A stretch of DNA of 64,000 bases from NCBI RefSeq assembly GCF_019969845.1, contig NZ_JAHXYR010000009.1:1-64000 (forward strand). The letters are read 5' to 3'. The DNA is from Sphingobacterium sp. GVS05A. GTDB lineage: Bacteria > Bacteroidota > Bacteroidia > Sphingobacteriales > Sphingobacteriaceae. Shown here one piece after another: positions 27,907 to 37,483 of the stretch. Numbering within the stretch: the stretch's first letter is position 1; each line of letters opens with the position of its first letter. The notes beneath the pieces were generated by a model, which was not told where the DNA came from, ran no database searches, and saw nothing but the letters and a program-made list of their open reading frames with translations. The position numbers and the translations under genes are program-made.

Positions 27907-28707
27907 ATGGGGATATTTTCAAAACTATTTGGAAACAAAACTCAAGAGTCAAAGATTAAGGTTGTAGGTACACTCTCTTTTTTAGAGGTAGATATGCACA
28001 ATCATATCCTTCCTGGAATAGACGATGGGAGTCAGTCCATTGAACAATCTATTGATTTGTTGAAAGGCTTGGGAAGAATGGGATTTGAAAAATTTATTTG
28101 TACACCACATATTATGGAAGGTGTGCATCCGAATACAATCGGAACAATTGAGGATGCCAAAGATAAATTGGTAAACGGAATAAAACAACTTCCTAACAGT
28201 CCTGCGATCTATCATGCTGCTGAACATATGATAGATGATGGCATTGCGAGATTGATTGATACGAACGAGCTTTGTGTTATGCCTGGAGGATATGTGCTTA
28301 TAGAGATGTCCTATCTGCAGGAGTCCAAAGCTTTATTTCAAACTATTTTAGATATACAAAGACTGGGTTATCAGCCAATATTAGCACACCCGGAACGTTA
28401 TAATTACTATCACTATAATTTCAATATGTACAAACAGATCAAAGACGCTGGCTGTATGCTACAATTGAACCTTCTTTCTATCAGTAGATATTATGGTGTC
28501 GAGGTGAAATCTGCGGCCTTGACAATGATTAAATCGGGTATGTATGATTTTGTAGGAACGGATGTACATCACAGTCGCCACCTTGCAGCATTAGAAGATA
28601 TCGTTGCAAAATATCCGATTCGCGATTTACTAAAAACATGTAATATTTTAAATGCGACACTTCAGGATCATTTGAAAAGCAATGATAATGTAATTGCTGC
28701 AGGATAA
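27907..28707 (+). CDS. CpsB/YwqE-type protein-tyrosine phosphatase (PHP family)
   Basis: A 266-residue cytoplasmic metal-dependent phosphatase. After a short N-terminal extension, VDMHNHILPGIDDG (His31, His33) begins the PHP domain. CTPHIMEG near 80, the HAAEHM segment near 107, AHPERYNYYH near 160 and GTDVHHSRH near 220 supply the remaining metal ligands. Relatives remove phosphate from tyrosine kinases of the Wzc/CpsD type and so control capsule or exopolysaccharide export. Here no Wza, Wzc or glycosyltransferase gene follows; instead an IS1182 element starts 24 bases after the stop. A perfect TATTTTTG (-7-like) lies at 27844, about 60 bases before the start. Confidence 0.9.
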   Translation: MGIFSKLFGNKTQESKIKVVGTLSFLEVDMHNHILPGIDDGSQSIEQSIDLLKGLGRMGFEKFICTPHIMEGVHPNTIGTIEDAKDKLVNGIKQLPNSPAIYHAAEHMIDDGIARLIDTNELCVMPGGYVLIEMSYLQESKALFQTILDIQRLGYQPILAHPERYNYYHYNFNMYKQIKDAGCMLQLNLLSISRYYGVEVKSAALTMIKSGMYDFVGTDVHHSRHLAALEDIVAKYPIRDLLKTCNILNATLQDHLKSNDNVIAAG

Positions 28708-28731
28708 AGAAAAAATAAAATTTACGATACA

Positions 28732-28767
28732 GGGGCCGTATCAAAATAGCTATTTTGATACGGCCCC
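28732..28767. repeat. Left terminal hairpin of the IS, also terminator-like
   Basis: A perfect 36-base palindrome followed by seven T residues. It can terminate the phosphatase transcript, and by position it forms the left end of the IS. It may instead be the phosphatase's own terminator into which the IS inserted. Confidence 0.75.
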
Positions 28768-28861
28768 TTTTTTTCGTTATCGCTATGATCTTTATTGAGT
28801 ATTTTCTTAAGATGGGTTTTTAGGTTCATAGAACCAAATAGGGGTCGAAAGCGGCCTTTTT

Positions 28862-30397
28862 TTAGTCTGCCTTTTTTCGGATATTTTGTGCGATAGCCAA
28901 TAATCCCCATTCTATTGACACTTTTTCTTTCCCACGGAGCATAAACCGGCGGAACCCATGGTTCTGTTTGATATTTCCGAAGACCGATTCCACATCGTGA
29001 CATCGTTGCTTTCGTTTGGCAATCCCAGGCTCACTGCTGAGCAGCTCCCGCGCTCTGGCTTTTTGTCTGTTGAGGTTTTGGTTTACCTGGATAATCCTGT
29101 TGGTTGTACTTTTGTGGCAGGCTCCATTCAATGGACAGCCATCGCAGTTTTTGGCCTGATATTTCCTGAGCTGCTGTTCAAACCCGGTTGATGTTTTTTG
29201 TTTAAAAACACCTATACACTTCATCTGCTGACCCATCGGACAGATATAGCAGTCCTGTTCACTGTTATAAAACAATTTGTCGGCAGAAAACGGATTTTTA
29301 TCCCTGTTGCTTCCTTTTTGCCCTTTATCGAATGATGCGTATTTGATATAAGCTGCTGTTTCTTTGTCCTGCAGAAAAGTATAATTTTCCTCACTCCCAT
29401 AGCCCGCATCCGCGGTAAGGCTATCCGGATAGCTGTCGTAGCTATGTTCATGCTGGGCCAGATGTACGGGCAATGTGCTGGTATCAGTAGGATTTGAGTG
29501 GATGGTAAAGTTGACAATGAACTGATTGGAAGTAGATATCTGTATATTGTAACCCGGCTTGAGCTGGCCATTGTTCATATGGTCATCTTTCATACGCATG
29601 AAGGTTGCATCCGTATCAGTCTTGCTGTAACTGTTTCGCTCCCCCAGCACAGCCTCCTGCTCCTGGTACTGCGCTATCTTGCCCGGATAATTCTTGGTGG
29701 CATAACGCAATTTCGCCCGCATCTTTTTATTCACCCAGGGATTCCCCTCCAGCACAGCATTCAGTCTGTCCACAGTGGCCTGAACTTTATCCCTGTCAAT
29801 TTCAGTCAGGTCCGGAGGTTCAGGAAGCTCATCCTCATATTTGGCTACGCTCTGGGCATAATCCCATATTTCTTTTAATGCTGCCCCCATCTTCTGCTTA
29901 TTGGTCTGGATAGCCTTTTTCCATACAAAAGTATACCGGTTGGCATTCGCTTCGATCTTGGTACCATCGGTATAGATATCTTCTATGCTCAACAACCCTT
30001 CATCAGCCAGTAATTTAACGACTTCTTCAAATACACTGCGTAGGGCATCCTTTAAACGGACCCCACGAAATCTGTTGATGGTATTATGATCCGGAAAACT
30101 CATCCCGCTCAGCCACATGAAGTTGATATTTTCCCGACAGGCCGTCTCCAGTTTGCGGCTGCTGTAAACATTGCTCACATAGCCATAAACCAGCACTTTC
30201 AACAACATCTGTGGATGATAACTAGAACTGCCCTTTATTTTATAGGCATCCAGGAGCCCCTGTATATTGATACGGTTGATAACATCGTTTACGATCCGTA
30301 CAGGGTGCGACCTGGATACCAGTTCATCCAGTGTTGGAGGAATCGCCATGATCTGGTCCTGGTAGTAGGGCTTAAAAACTGGTACGCGCTTGGCCAT
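28862..30397 (-). CDS. IS1182-family transposase
   Basis: A DDE transposase of 511 residues, the usual length for IS1182. The N-terminal DUF772-type domain (about 45-120) contains MLLKVLVYGYVSNVYSSRK and FMWLSGMSFPDHNTINRFR. The DDE triad is visible as Asp in YTDGTKIEANANRY (about 145), Asp in LTADAGYGSEENY (about 335) and Glu in HDVESVFGNIKQNHGFRRF (about 475). A zinc-ribbon-like insert with Cys pairs (CYICPMG, NCDGCPLNGAC) lies between the last two. The frame is intact with no internal stop. It lies antisense to its neighbours and ends about 95 bases from the left hairpin. Confidence 0.96.
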   Translation of the reverse strand: MAKRVPVFKPYYQDQIMAIPPTLDELVSRSHPVRIVNDVINRINIQGLLDAYKIKGSSSYHPQMLLKVLVYGYVSNVYSSRKLETACRENINFMWLSGMSFPDHNTINRFRGVRLKDALRSVFEEVVKLLADEGLLSIEDIYTDGTKIEANANRYTFVWKKAIQTNKQKMGAALKEIWDYAQSVAKYEDELPEPPDLTEIDRDKVQATVDRLNAVLEGNPWVNKKMRAKLRYATKNYPGKIAQYQEQEAVLGERNSYSKTDTDATFMRMKDDHMNNGQLKPGYNIQISTSNQFIVNFTIHSNPTDTSTLPVHLAQHEHSYDSYPDSLTADAGYGSEENYTFLQDKETAAYIKYASFDKGQKGSNRDKNPFSADKLFYNSEQDCYICPMGQQMKCIGVFKQKTSTGFEQQLRKYQAKNCDGCPLNGACHKSTTNRIIQVNQNLNRQKARARELLSSEPGIAKRKQRCHDVESVFGNIKQNHGFRRFMLRGKEKVSIEWGLLAIAQNIRKKAD

Positions 30398-30481
30398 AAA
30401 TGTCTCTGATATTTTATATAAAAATACTGAATATCAAATATTTAAACAATAAATAGAAACCGAAAAATTGAATAAAAGAAA

Positions 30482-30511
30482 GGGGCTATCTCACATTTTT
30501 GAGACAGCCCC
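30482..30511. repeat. Right terminal hairpin of the IS
   Basis: GGGGCTATCTCA pairs with TGAGACAGCCCC (one mismatch) and is followed by five T residues. It closes the IS element and can block transcription entering or leaving it. Confidence 0.7.
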
Positions 30512-30679
30512 TTTTTGTTTCTGTTAGACGATCCTCTATCATCATTGAGCTAATTCATCTACGGCTGTTTTGTCTTTTATTGACCGGAAAGAATATCTAA
30601 ATTATTTTCGTCTATGCTTGTGTTTTGCAATCGTGGAAATTTCGAAAATTTGGCTACTTTTGGATTTAGCATTTTTCAT

Positions 30680-32272
30680 ATGAGAGGAAACAAAATTTTT
30701 ATTCAAGATTGGATTGCACACCATACTTACCAGAAAGCAAACGATATAGATAGTTATTATTTAAGAGTTGCCAATCAGATCAACGATAGTCTGTCGACGT
30801 TGTGGTTTGAAGAGCCGGAGACAAATGACCTCATTAACACTGACGCATTAAAAACATTAAGTATTTATCTCACCTGTTATCTAGAGGATGTTATTGCCAA
30901 TACAGGGATATTTGCTGCTTTTAGGACCATCCATAAAGAACTATACAGCCAGTTTTTGCCTTTCTACAAGGATAATAATCTAACGGATTACTATCCTGAA
31001 GATATCAATAGCGAAGATGTCGCTGTATTGACCTGGTTATTTTTTAGTGAACGGAATCCACATTTGTTTATTGATCCTCAGGGCCGTTTGATACAGTTGA
31101 TAACGGACCTGGCTTATGCAATTTTGGAGGAACATTATGAAGTGGCCCCTGAAAATCCAAAGTTAAATGCAGAATATTCATTAGATGAAAATGCGAACTA
31201 TTTTGAGGTCCGTAATTTTATCGAAAAACTTGTCGCAACAAACTATCTGACTGCGGGAGAGTATAACACCAACCTTAACCACTTGATGCAGGTGGCGGAA
31301 TTGGGAAGATATCAGCATGATCAAACTCAATTGCAACAAATGATTTATCGTGTCCGTGATAATCATTTTAACAATTATAGACTACACTTATTTGCTCTTA
31401 AATCTTCCGAATTTGTTGCTGAGGTGGTGGGTAAGGAACATGGTCTATATAACTCGGTAAAAACACTGGGTAATCGCATCCATAGTTTTTTTGACTATGT
31501 AAAGACCGATGAACAGTTTGTCCATGTAAAACATATTGGCACAAAAACAGCATTCAAGATTTACAAGGATTCGATTCAGGAATTTGCGGAGCCTACTGCC
31601 GTATTATCCTTTTATATGGAAATTGTTCCTTGGAAAGAAGCTTGGAATCTGTCAGGAATTATGACAGTAGTCAATCCGGAAGAAGTGAATTTTGATCTGC
31701 CAGAACAATATGAAATGACTTACCGTATTGAAGCGATGAACGGTAAGGACAAGAGCCTGAAAAAAACAGAAAAGCAATTGAAAGATATGGGGAAATTATT
31801 CCAGTCTGAACAAAAAGCTGCTGTAGCTTTCATGGAGGGACGAGAAGTAAAAGAGTTTGCAAACGAATTCTTTCAAAGATATCAGCAAAAATATCCTAGC
31901 AAGGAGGAATCGCCATTGCCAGAATCGAATTTGGAACTTACAGCGGATGCGAAAGTAACCGTTTTCTTCAATCCAAAGACTGGTCTAGAGGTATTTGGCG
32001 GAATAGAAGAGTTTTTCCCGTTGAAACATAATCCTTTTATTGAAAAAGAAGAAAAGGGGACTGAATCAGATGTGCCTTATGCGCGATATTTCTTGAACCT
32101 TTTGGTAGAGGATTTTTTCCCTAGCGAATTGCCAAAGTACTATGCTAACTTATTCAAAACGGAGGTAGATAAACAATTCTTCTTCCCATTGGAAGAACCA
32201 ATACTGGATTTTTTCCTACGTTTCTATAAAAGGGGGAGTTACTTTCTAGGACCATTTCCGCTTATAAAATAA
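30680..32272 (+). CDS. DUF3843-like protein of unknown function
   Basis: A 530-residue cytoplasmic protein from the ATG at 30680; an in-frame ATG at 30614 adds 22 residues and overlaps sequence close to the IS end. There is no signal peptide or membrane segment. The start KIFIQDWIAHHTYQKANDIDSYYLRVANQI resembles Bacteroidota DUF3843 proteins. Most of the chain is predicted helical and rich in aromatic residues, with an acidic C-terminal region (KEEKGTESDVPYARYFLNLL). No catalytic motif is apparent. The IS lies directly upstream and may have separated it from an earlier promoter. Family assignment is by recall of the N-terminal pattern only. Confidence 0.65.
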   Translation: MRGNKIFIQDWIAHHTYQKANDIDSYYLRVANQINDSLSTLWFEEPETNDLINTDALKTLSIYLTCYLEDVIANTGIFAAFRTIHKELYSQFLPFYKDNNLTDYYPEDINSEDVAVLTWLFFSERNPHLFIDPQGRLIQLITDLAYAILEEHYEVAPENPKLNAEYSLDENANYFEVRNFIEKLVATNYLTAGEYNTNLNHLMQVAELGRYQHDQTQLQQMIYRVRDNHFNNYRLHLFALKSSEFVAEVVGKEHGLYNSVKTLGNRIHSFFDYVKTDEQFVHVKHIGTKTAFKIYKDSIQEFAEPTAVLSFYMEIVPWKEAWNLSGIMTVVNPEEVNFDLPEQYEMTYRIEAMNGKDKSLKKTEKQLKDMGKLFQSEQKAAVAFMEGREVKEFANEFFQRYQQKYPSKEESPLPESNLELTADAKVTVFFNPKTGLEVFGGIEEFFPLKHNPFIEKEEKGTESDVPYARYFLNLLVEDFFPSELPKYYANLFKTEVDKQFFFPLEEPILDFFLRFYKRGSYFLGPFPLIK

Positions 32273-32302
32273 ACGCTTTCTATTAAGCACATATAATTTT
32301 TT

Positions 32303-32329
32303 AATCCCATTGGAATCTACAATGGGATT
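32303..32329 (+). terminator. Terminator after the DUF3843-like gene
   Basis: A 10-bp stem AATCCCATTG / CAATGGGATT with a 7-base loop and a T run, 30 bases after the stop. Confidence 0.7.
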
Positions 32330-32559
32330 TTTTATTGAATTAGATCCTATTGATATAACTGATCTCTTGCTTTCGCAACATTGTTTTAGTCATCTATACC
32401 CAAACTGCCCACTTGTAGATTAATTTAGTGTAAACTTATTGTAGCTAAATTGTTATCTCTATATTAGGTAAGAACATGCTTTGATTTATGATGTAGATTC
32501 ATTCAAATATTTTGGAAAATTCTACCTAAACTTGTAAGATCAATTATTAGTGGTGAAGG

Positions 32560-33114
32560 ATGCCTATTGAAAACGACAACATTCCAGATTTTAAAAATTT
32601 CTTTCTGTCCTATAAAGATAAGGTATATAAATATGCCTTGTTACATCTGAAAGAAGAAGATACTGCCGCCGATTTGGTTCAGGAAGCATTTTCTCGTATT
32701 TGGAAAAAGTGGGGAGAATTAGATGGAAATAAGAATCCTCAGTCTTATTTATACACAATTGCTAAGAATCTTGTATTTGACGAATTAAGGAAGCAAAAGG
32801 TACGGGTTCAATTTAAACTTGATGGCATTGATGGTTCCAAACAAGTGGACAATTCAAATGAAGAATCCATCCGTTTTAAAGACTTGGAACGCGTCTATCG
32901 TGAGGCAATTGAAAAGCTTCCTAAGGCTCGCCTAGAAATATTCCTTTTGAGTAAAGAAGAATTTTTGGATAATCAGGAAATTGCCGACCGCTTGGGCATT
33001 TCTGTCAATACAGTCCGCGATCAATTGGTCAAGGGAAACAAGTTTGTACGTCAATATATCCTGGATAATTTTGAGATTTCAACAGCCCTGTTGATCTTCT
33101 TAACTATTTTTTAG
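32560..33114 (+). CDS. ECF-type RNA polymerase sigma factor (SusC-linked, locus 3)
   Basis: A 184-residue sigma-70 of the ECF group. Region 2 spans about 12-80 (YKDKVYKYALLHLKEEDTAADLVQEAFSRIWKKW, then PQSYLYTIAKNLVFDELRKQK). Region 4 spans about 110-165 (YREAIEKLPKARLEIFLLSKEEFLDNQEIADRLGISVNTVRDQLVKG) with its helix-turn-helix. It is followed by a FecR-type anti-sigma factor and an STN-carrying SusC, the standard trans-envelope relay: substrate binding outside releases this sigma factor to transcribe the SusC/SusD operon. The C-terminal hydrophobic tail (ALLIFLTIF) is unusual but does not look like a full membrane segment. Confidence 0.93.
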   Translation: MPIENDNIPDFKNFFLSYKDKVYKYALLHLKEEDTAADLVQEAFSRIWKKWGELDGNKNPQSYLYTIAKNLVFDELRKQKVRVQFKLDGIDGSKQVDNSNEESIRFKDLERVYREAIEKLPKARLEIFLLSKEEFLDNQEIADRLGISVNTVRDQLVKGNKFVRQYILDNFEISTALLIFLTIF

Positions 33115-33158
33115 TGTAGCGTCGTCTTATCGTCTTTTAGATACGTATATGTATTTAA

Positions 33159-34127
33159 ATGATGGCAAAGATGATGGATCCCAAACTAGCTGCACTATAC
33201 CGAAAATACTTACTGGGGGAATTAACCCCACAGGAAAACACTATATTTTTAGATTTACTGACTTCTTGCGATAAAGATGATTTGCCCGATTTGGAGGAGA
33301 TAATCGCGTTGGATGATAGTACCTGTGATTTAGATAATTCTATATCAGATGATATTTTTTATGCGATTACGGGGGCTGAATTAAAATCTAAGGTGAGACC
33401 TATTTGGAGACGGTCAAGGACGCTAATGGGTATTGCAGCGACGATGTTGCTAGTTGGTTTTGCCTTTTTGTTCTCACTTGTTTTTAATCCGGTACCAAAA
33501 GATCTAAGCTTCGTGGCGATTCAATATTATAACCCGACTAAATTTGTCAAACGTGTTGTTTTAGAGGATGGTACGAAAATCTCCTTGCGTCAAGGGGCCC
33601 GTGTTGTAGTAATGTCTGATTTTGAGACGGATAGCCTGAGAAAAGTAAAATTGTCGGGTGAGGCTTTTTTTGAGGTTGCTAAGAATCCCCACAAGGCTTT
33701 TGTCATAGTCAATTCAGGTGATTTTGATGTACGGGTTTTAGGGACTGCATTCAATCTGACATGTTCTCCCCAACAGACACGTTTGGTTTTAAATCATGGG
33801 AAAGTTCAGGTTAAACATGACCAACAACATTCTATTATCCTTCCTGGCCAACAAGTAGATTATGATATGCATCATAAGCAATTCAATGTAATTGCTATTG
33901 ATACCATGACAGCTTCCAATTGGAAAAGTGACTTTTTATCATTCAATCAAGTCCCACTTTCGCAGATTGTAGGGGACCTCAATAATCTCTATCCAACATA
34001 TAATTTGGAATTGATTGATTCCTTTCAAACAGAAAGTTTTACAGGTTATCTGCCTGCAAACGATCTGGAAAAATCTTTGAAAATTCTCAATACCGCATTT
34101 AATCAAACAATTATCCATAAAAAGTAA
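33159..34127 (+). CDS. FecR-type anti-sigma factor (locus 3)
   Basis: A single-pass membrane anti-sigma regulator of 322 residues. The cytoplasmic N-terminus (MMAKMMDPKLAALYRKYLLGELTPQE) would bind the ECF sigma at 32560. One membrane segment is at about 87-107 (MGIAATMLLVGFAFLFSLVF). The periplasmic FecR domain (about 125-230: VLEDGTKISLRQGARVVV, LSGEAFFEVAKNPHKAFVIV, VRVLGTAFNLT) and a C-terminal STN-like DUF4974-type segment (PLSQIVGDLNNLYPTYNLEL) complete it. It starts 44 bases after the sigma gene, and the SusC gene follows after 3 bases, so all are likely one transcript. Confidence 0.92.
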   Translation: MMAKMMDPKLAALYRKYLLGELTPQENTIFLDLLTSCDKDDLPDLEEIIALDDSTCDLDNSISDDIFYAITGAELKSKVRPIWRRSRTLMGIAATMLLVGFAFLFSLVFNPVPKDLSFVAIQYYNPTKFVKRVVLEDGTKISLRQGARVVVMSDFETDSLRKVKLSGEAFFEVAKNPHKAFVIVNSGDFDVRVLGTAFNLTCSPQQTRLVLNHGKVQVKHDQQHSIILPGQQVDYDMHHKQFNVIAIDTMTASNWKSDFLSFNQVPLSQIVGDLNNLYPTYNLELIDSFQTESFTGYLPANDLEKSLKILNTAFNQTIIHKK

Positions 34128-34130
34128 TTT

Positions 34131-37100
34131 ATGAAAAGAACCAATTACTATTTAAAACTTATGGGAGGAGCATTGCTATTTCAGTCTTTAGCACTTCAAA
34201 GCATGGCCGCCCAATTTTCTGCAAGTGAAGGGATAGGAAAAATCCTTACGCGAATGGAACAGAAATTCAATGTTAAATTTGGTTATGATGCGTCAATATC
34301 TAATCAGAAGATTAATGAGCGAGCTGACATTGGTCATCTCAAAAAAGATCAGATTGTCCAGTTCATACAGACGATTTCAAATGGAAATCTTGAGGTAAAA
34401 AAAATTGATGACAAACTTTATGTTGTTTCTAAACGGATTAATGGCGACGAAAAAGTTGGAGTTGTTATTTCTGTGGACACTCAAAAGGAAATTCATGGTA
34501 AAGTTGTAGATCAGGAAACGGGCCAGCCTATTGCTGGTGTTACCATTCGTGTGAAAGGGGGATCCGCAACGGCGACAAGTAATGAAGAAGGTAATTTTAG
34601 ATTACACGGAACATCAAGTGCTGGAGTCTTACTCATCTCGTATATCGGTTATGAAACAAAGGAAGTCACCGTTGCTGAGGCTGGACTAATTAAATTGTCA
34701 AAATCATCAGAGTCTTTGGAGGAAGTGGTTGTAACAGCCTTGGGTATTAAGCGAGAGCAAAAGGCACTCGGTTACGCGACACAGAGTATCAAAGGTGATG
34801 ATTTAACGCGTGTAAAGGGGGTTGACGTTGGAACAACACTAACTGGGCGTGTCTCGGGGGTTAGGGTTCTGAACAGCACCGAATTTAATAGCACTCCACA
34901 GATTCAGGTTAGAGGACTGACACCTATTTTGGTTATTGATGGTGTGGCATATGAAAATCTGACCTTACGTGATGTCCCCGTGGACAATATAGAAGATATG
35001 ACTGTTCTGAAAGGAGCCACTGCCACAGCCTTATATGGAAGTATGGGAGCCGGAGGAGCAATTATGATCACCACAAAAAAGGGGCTTGCTGAAAAAGGAA
35101 CCGAAATTGCTGTAAATAGTAACAATATGTTTTTTTCTGGATATTTAGCTCTTCCAGAGGTACAACATGGTTACTCATCAGGTGAAGGCGGGAAATTCAA
35201 TAATGACGATTATGTTTGGGGAGATAAGTTGGATATCGGGCGTACTGCCAAACAATGGAACCCATTGACAAAACAATTGGAAGATATGGAATTGTTGTCC
35301 AGAGGGAAGGACAATTTTAAAAATTTCCTCGAACCGGGTTTTATTTCCAACAATTCTATCAGCTTTACGAATCAGGGTGAACATGGGAGTATTCGCACGT
35401 CAATAAACCATATTTATAATAAGGGACAGTATCCTAATCAGAAGTTAAACATGACCAATATGTCTGTTGCTGGACAGACAAAAATAAGCGACCGTGTTGA
35501 TATCGAAACAAGATTGGCTTATAACCGGCGTTCGGCGACAAGTAACTTCGGAGCTGGATATAATGATCAAGGATATATCTATAATATTCTAGTATGGACT
35601 GGTCCAGAATATAATCTGTTAGACTATAAAGACTACTGGCTGATCAAAGATCAATCGCAAAATTGGATGTATAAAGCGTGGTATGATAATCCTTATTTGA
35701 CAGCATATGAAAAAGTTACTCCCGAATTGGTCAATAAGATTAATGCTGCCCTAACCTTGAACTATAAGGTTTCGGATTGGGGAAAGCTTATGGTACGCTC
35801 TGGTTACGATTACTATGGGCAGAAAAGAGAACAACGTAATCCAATGGGCATTTACGGTACACGTGGTGGTTACGCTGGCTTTGATAGTAAGGGCAAGTAT
35901 TGGACTCAAAATCAAGATGGTTTTAGCACAACAAATGATGCAATCTTTACAGCAAAGAAAAAGATCGGTGACTTTGGCTTTGACGGTTTGTTGGGTGGAG
36001 CTATCTTTTATCGACGCGATAATACAATAACTGGCTCGACAGTGAATGGTTTGTCGATTCCTGGATTTTACTCATTGCGCAATTCAATTGATCCTGTATC
36101 TGCAGTGGAAAGTAAGACAAAAGAAATGGTGAATAGTGTATATGGTCGTCTATCTTTGTCATGGAGAAATGCTGTTTTTGTTGAGGCAACTGGGCGTAAC
36201 GATTGGTCGTCGGCATTATCTAAAGCACATCGTTCGTATTTTTATCCTTCCCTTTCTAGTAGTGTAGTTGTGAGTGATCTCCTCGCGTCGAAACCAACTT
36301 GGCTGGATATGTTTAAGGTACGTGGTTCTTGGGCAATAACGAAAACCGTACCCTCCCCCTATGAAATTAACCAGGCCTTTTCTATTAGTAACAATGTATG
36401 GGATGGATTACCAACAGCCTCTTATCCCAATTCGATTAAAGACTATTCGATATCGCCAACACAGCGTGATTTGACGGAATTTGGTTTTGATTTTGCTGTA
36501 CTGAAGAATCGTTTTTACGGTAATTACACTCGTTATTTTCGGCTATTGCACAATGTTACAACATATGCAACGATATCAGGATCATCGGGTTACACATCAC
36601 GATTGATTAATACGCAAGAGGAAAAAATGACGAAAGGTCATGAGATCACTTTAGGAACTGCCGCTATAAAAAAAGAGAATTTTCAATGGGATATTATCCT
36701 AAATATGTCTCAAAATTTAGAGTACTTCCATAAACTAGATCCTACTTATTCCGCTGATGCCCTATATGTGAAAGAAGGCGCTCGTACCGATTATATTACC
36801 GTTAAGGACTGGGAACGATCTCCCGATGGACAAATTGTGAACAATGCCTCCGGGATGCCTATATCTGCAAAGTATGCGGCTCAGTTATTTGGTTATACAG
36901 CACCTAAATGGTTTGGAGGATTGACAAATCAATTTCGTTATAAAGATTTCTCCCTGTCTTTGAGCCTTGATGGGCGGATTAAGGGAATGTCTTATTCGGG
37001 GATGAATGCGCGTTTATGGCAGACTGGTGCACACCCAGATTCGGATAATTCGTATCGGTACGAAGAAGTTGTCAATGGAAATCGAACTTTCGTTGCTCCC

Positions 37101-37466
37101 GGTGTAAAAATTGTTTCTGGTGCGGTTACTTATGATAAGTATGGACAAATTGCCGAAGATACACGAGTTTTTGCGCCTAATGATAAAGTTGTTTCTTATG
37201 AAACTTACTGGAAGTCTGGGTATTCTGGTCGACAAAATTATTGGGATGAAACATTTATTAAACTTCGAGAATTATCACTTAACTATCGTGTGCCTGAGCG
37301 GATCGCATCGAAATTTAAAGCGAAACGTGCTAGTGTAGGTGTTACAGGACAGAATCTTTTACTATGGACAAAGGAGTATCGTTTTTCGGACCCTGATGTT
37401 GGATCGGAGGATTTAAACTCACCGTCAATGCGTTACATAGGCTTTAATCTAAATGTTACTTTCTAA
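34131..37466 (+). CDS. SusC-type TonB-dependent receptor with STN domain (pair 3)
   Basis: An outer-membrane receptor of 1,111 residues. After the signal peptide (to about 26) it carries an STN domain (about 30-105: ILTRMEQKFNVKFGYDASIS, IVQFIQTISNGNLEVKKIDDKLYVV). This is the module that contacts FecR in signal-transducing TonB receptors, in keeping with the adjacent sigma/FecR pair. A CarboxypepD_reg-like domain (IHGKVVDQETGQPIAGVTIRVKG), a TonB box-like EEVVVTALG, a plug (LTGRVSGVRVLNS, VRGLTPILVIDGV, ATALYGSMGAGGAIMITTKKG) and the barrel follow. Its stop overlaps the ATG of an extended form of the next gene. The substrate is unknown, and no glycosidase is linked to it. Confidence 0.95.
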   Translation: MKRTNYYLKLMGGALLFQSLALQSMAAQFSASEGIGKILTRMEQKFNVKFGYDASISNQKINERADIGHLKKDQIVQFIQTISNGNLEVKKIDDKLYVVSKRINGDEKVGVVISVDTQKEIHGKVVDQETGQPIAGVTIRVKGGSATATSNEEGNFRLHGTSSAGVLLISYIGYETKEVTVAEAGLIKLSKSSESLEEVVVTALGIKREQKALGYATQSIKGDDLTRVKGVDVGTTLTGRVSGVRVLNSTEFNSTPQIQVRGLTPILVIDGVAYENLTLRDVPVDNIEDMTVLKGATATALYGSMGAGGAIMITTKKGLAEKGTEIAVNSNNMFFSGYLALPEVQHGYSSGEGGKFNNDDYVWGDKLDIGRTAKQWNPLTKQLEDMELLSRGKDNFKNFLEPGFISNNSISFTNQGEHGSIRTSINHIYNKGQYPNQKLNMTNMSVAGQTKISDRVDIETRLAYNRRSATSNFGAGYNDQGYIYNILVWTGPEYNLLDYKDYWLIKDQSQNWMYKAWYDNPYLTAYEKVTPELVNKINAALTLNYKVSDWGKLMVRSGYDYYGQKREQRNPMGIYGTRGGYAGFDSKGKYWTQNQDGFSTTNDAIFTAKKKIGDFGFDGLLGGAIFYRRDNTITGSTVNGLSIPGFYSLRNSIDPVSAVESKTKEMVNSVYGRLSLSWRNAVFVEATGRNDWSSALSKAHRSYFYPSLSSSVVVSDLLASKPTWLDMFKVRGSWAITKTVPSPYEINQAFSISNNVWDGLPTASYPNSIKDYSISPTQRDLTEFGFDFAVLKNRFYGNYTRYFRLLHNVTTYATISGSSGYTSRLINTQEEKMTKGHEITLGTAAIKKENFQWDIILNMSQNLEYFHKLDPTYSADALYVKEGARTDYITVKDWERSPDGQIVNNASGMPISAKYAAQLFGYTAPKWFGGLTNQFRYKDFSLSLSLDGRIKGMSYSGMNARLWQTGAHPDSDNSYRYEEVVNGNRTFVAPGVKIVSGAVTYDKYGQIAEDTRVFAPNDKVVSYETYWKSGYSGRQNYWDETFIKLRELSLNYRVPERIASKFKAKRASVGVTGQNLLLWTKEYRFSDPDVGSEDLNSPSMRYIGFNLNVTF

Positions 37467-37483
37467 TGATTACCGAAATTAAG

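Larger units (their letters stand above)
28731..30512. mobile_element. IS1182-family insertion sequence
   Basis: A single-transposase element about 1.8 kb long. Each end is a hairpin: a perfect 36-base palindrome at the left (28732-28767, GGGGCCGTATC...) and an imperfect 30-base one at the right (30482-30511, GGGGCTATCTCA...). Both start with GGGGC and end with GCCCC followed or preceded by a T/A run, and read inward they are similar (GCCCCTTT...TTT), forming the terminal inverted repeats. I find no clear target duplication outside these hairpins, so the exact ends may differ by a few bases. The intact transposase suggests a functional or recent copy. Confidence 0.75.

Noticed and set aside
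28731..28768. CRISPR or phage attachment site at the strong palindrome
   Set aside because: There is a single palindrome with no regularly spaced repeats and no integrase; the IS end explains it.
29498..29913. Open frames of about 100-126 codons on the plus strand inside the transposase
   Set aside because: They are antisense shadows of the IS1182 transposase, with no motif of their own.
33520..33545. tRNA or other structured RNA genes in the window
   Set aside because: I scanned intergenic regions for cloverleaf-like segments and found none; only the 5S fragment is supported.
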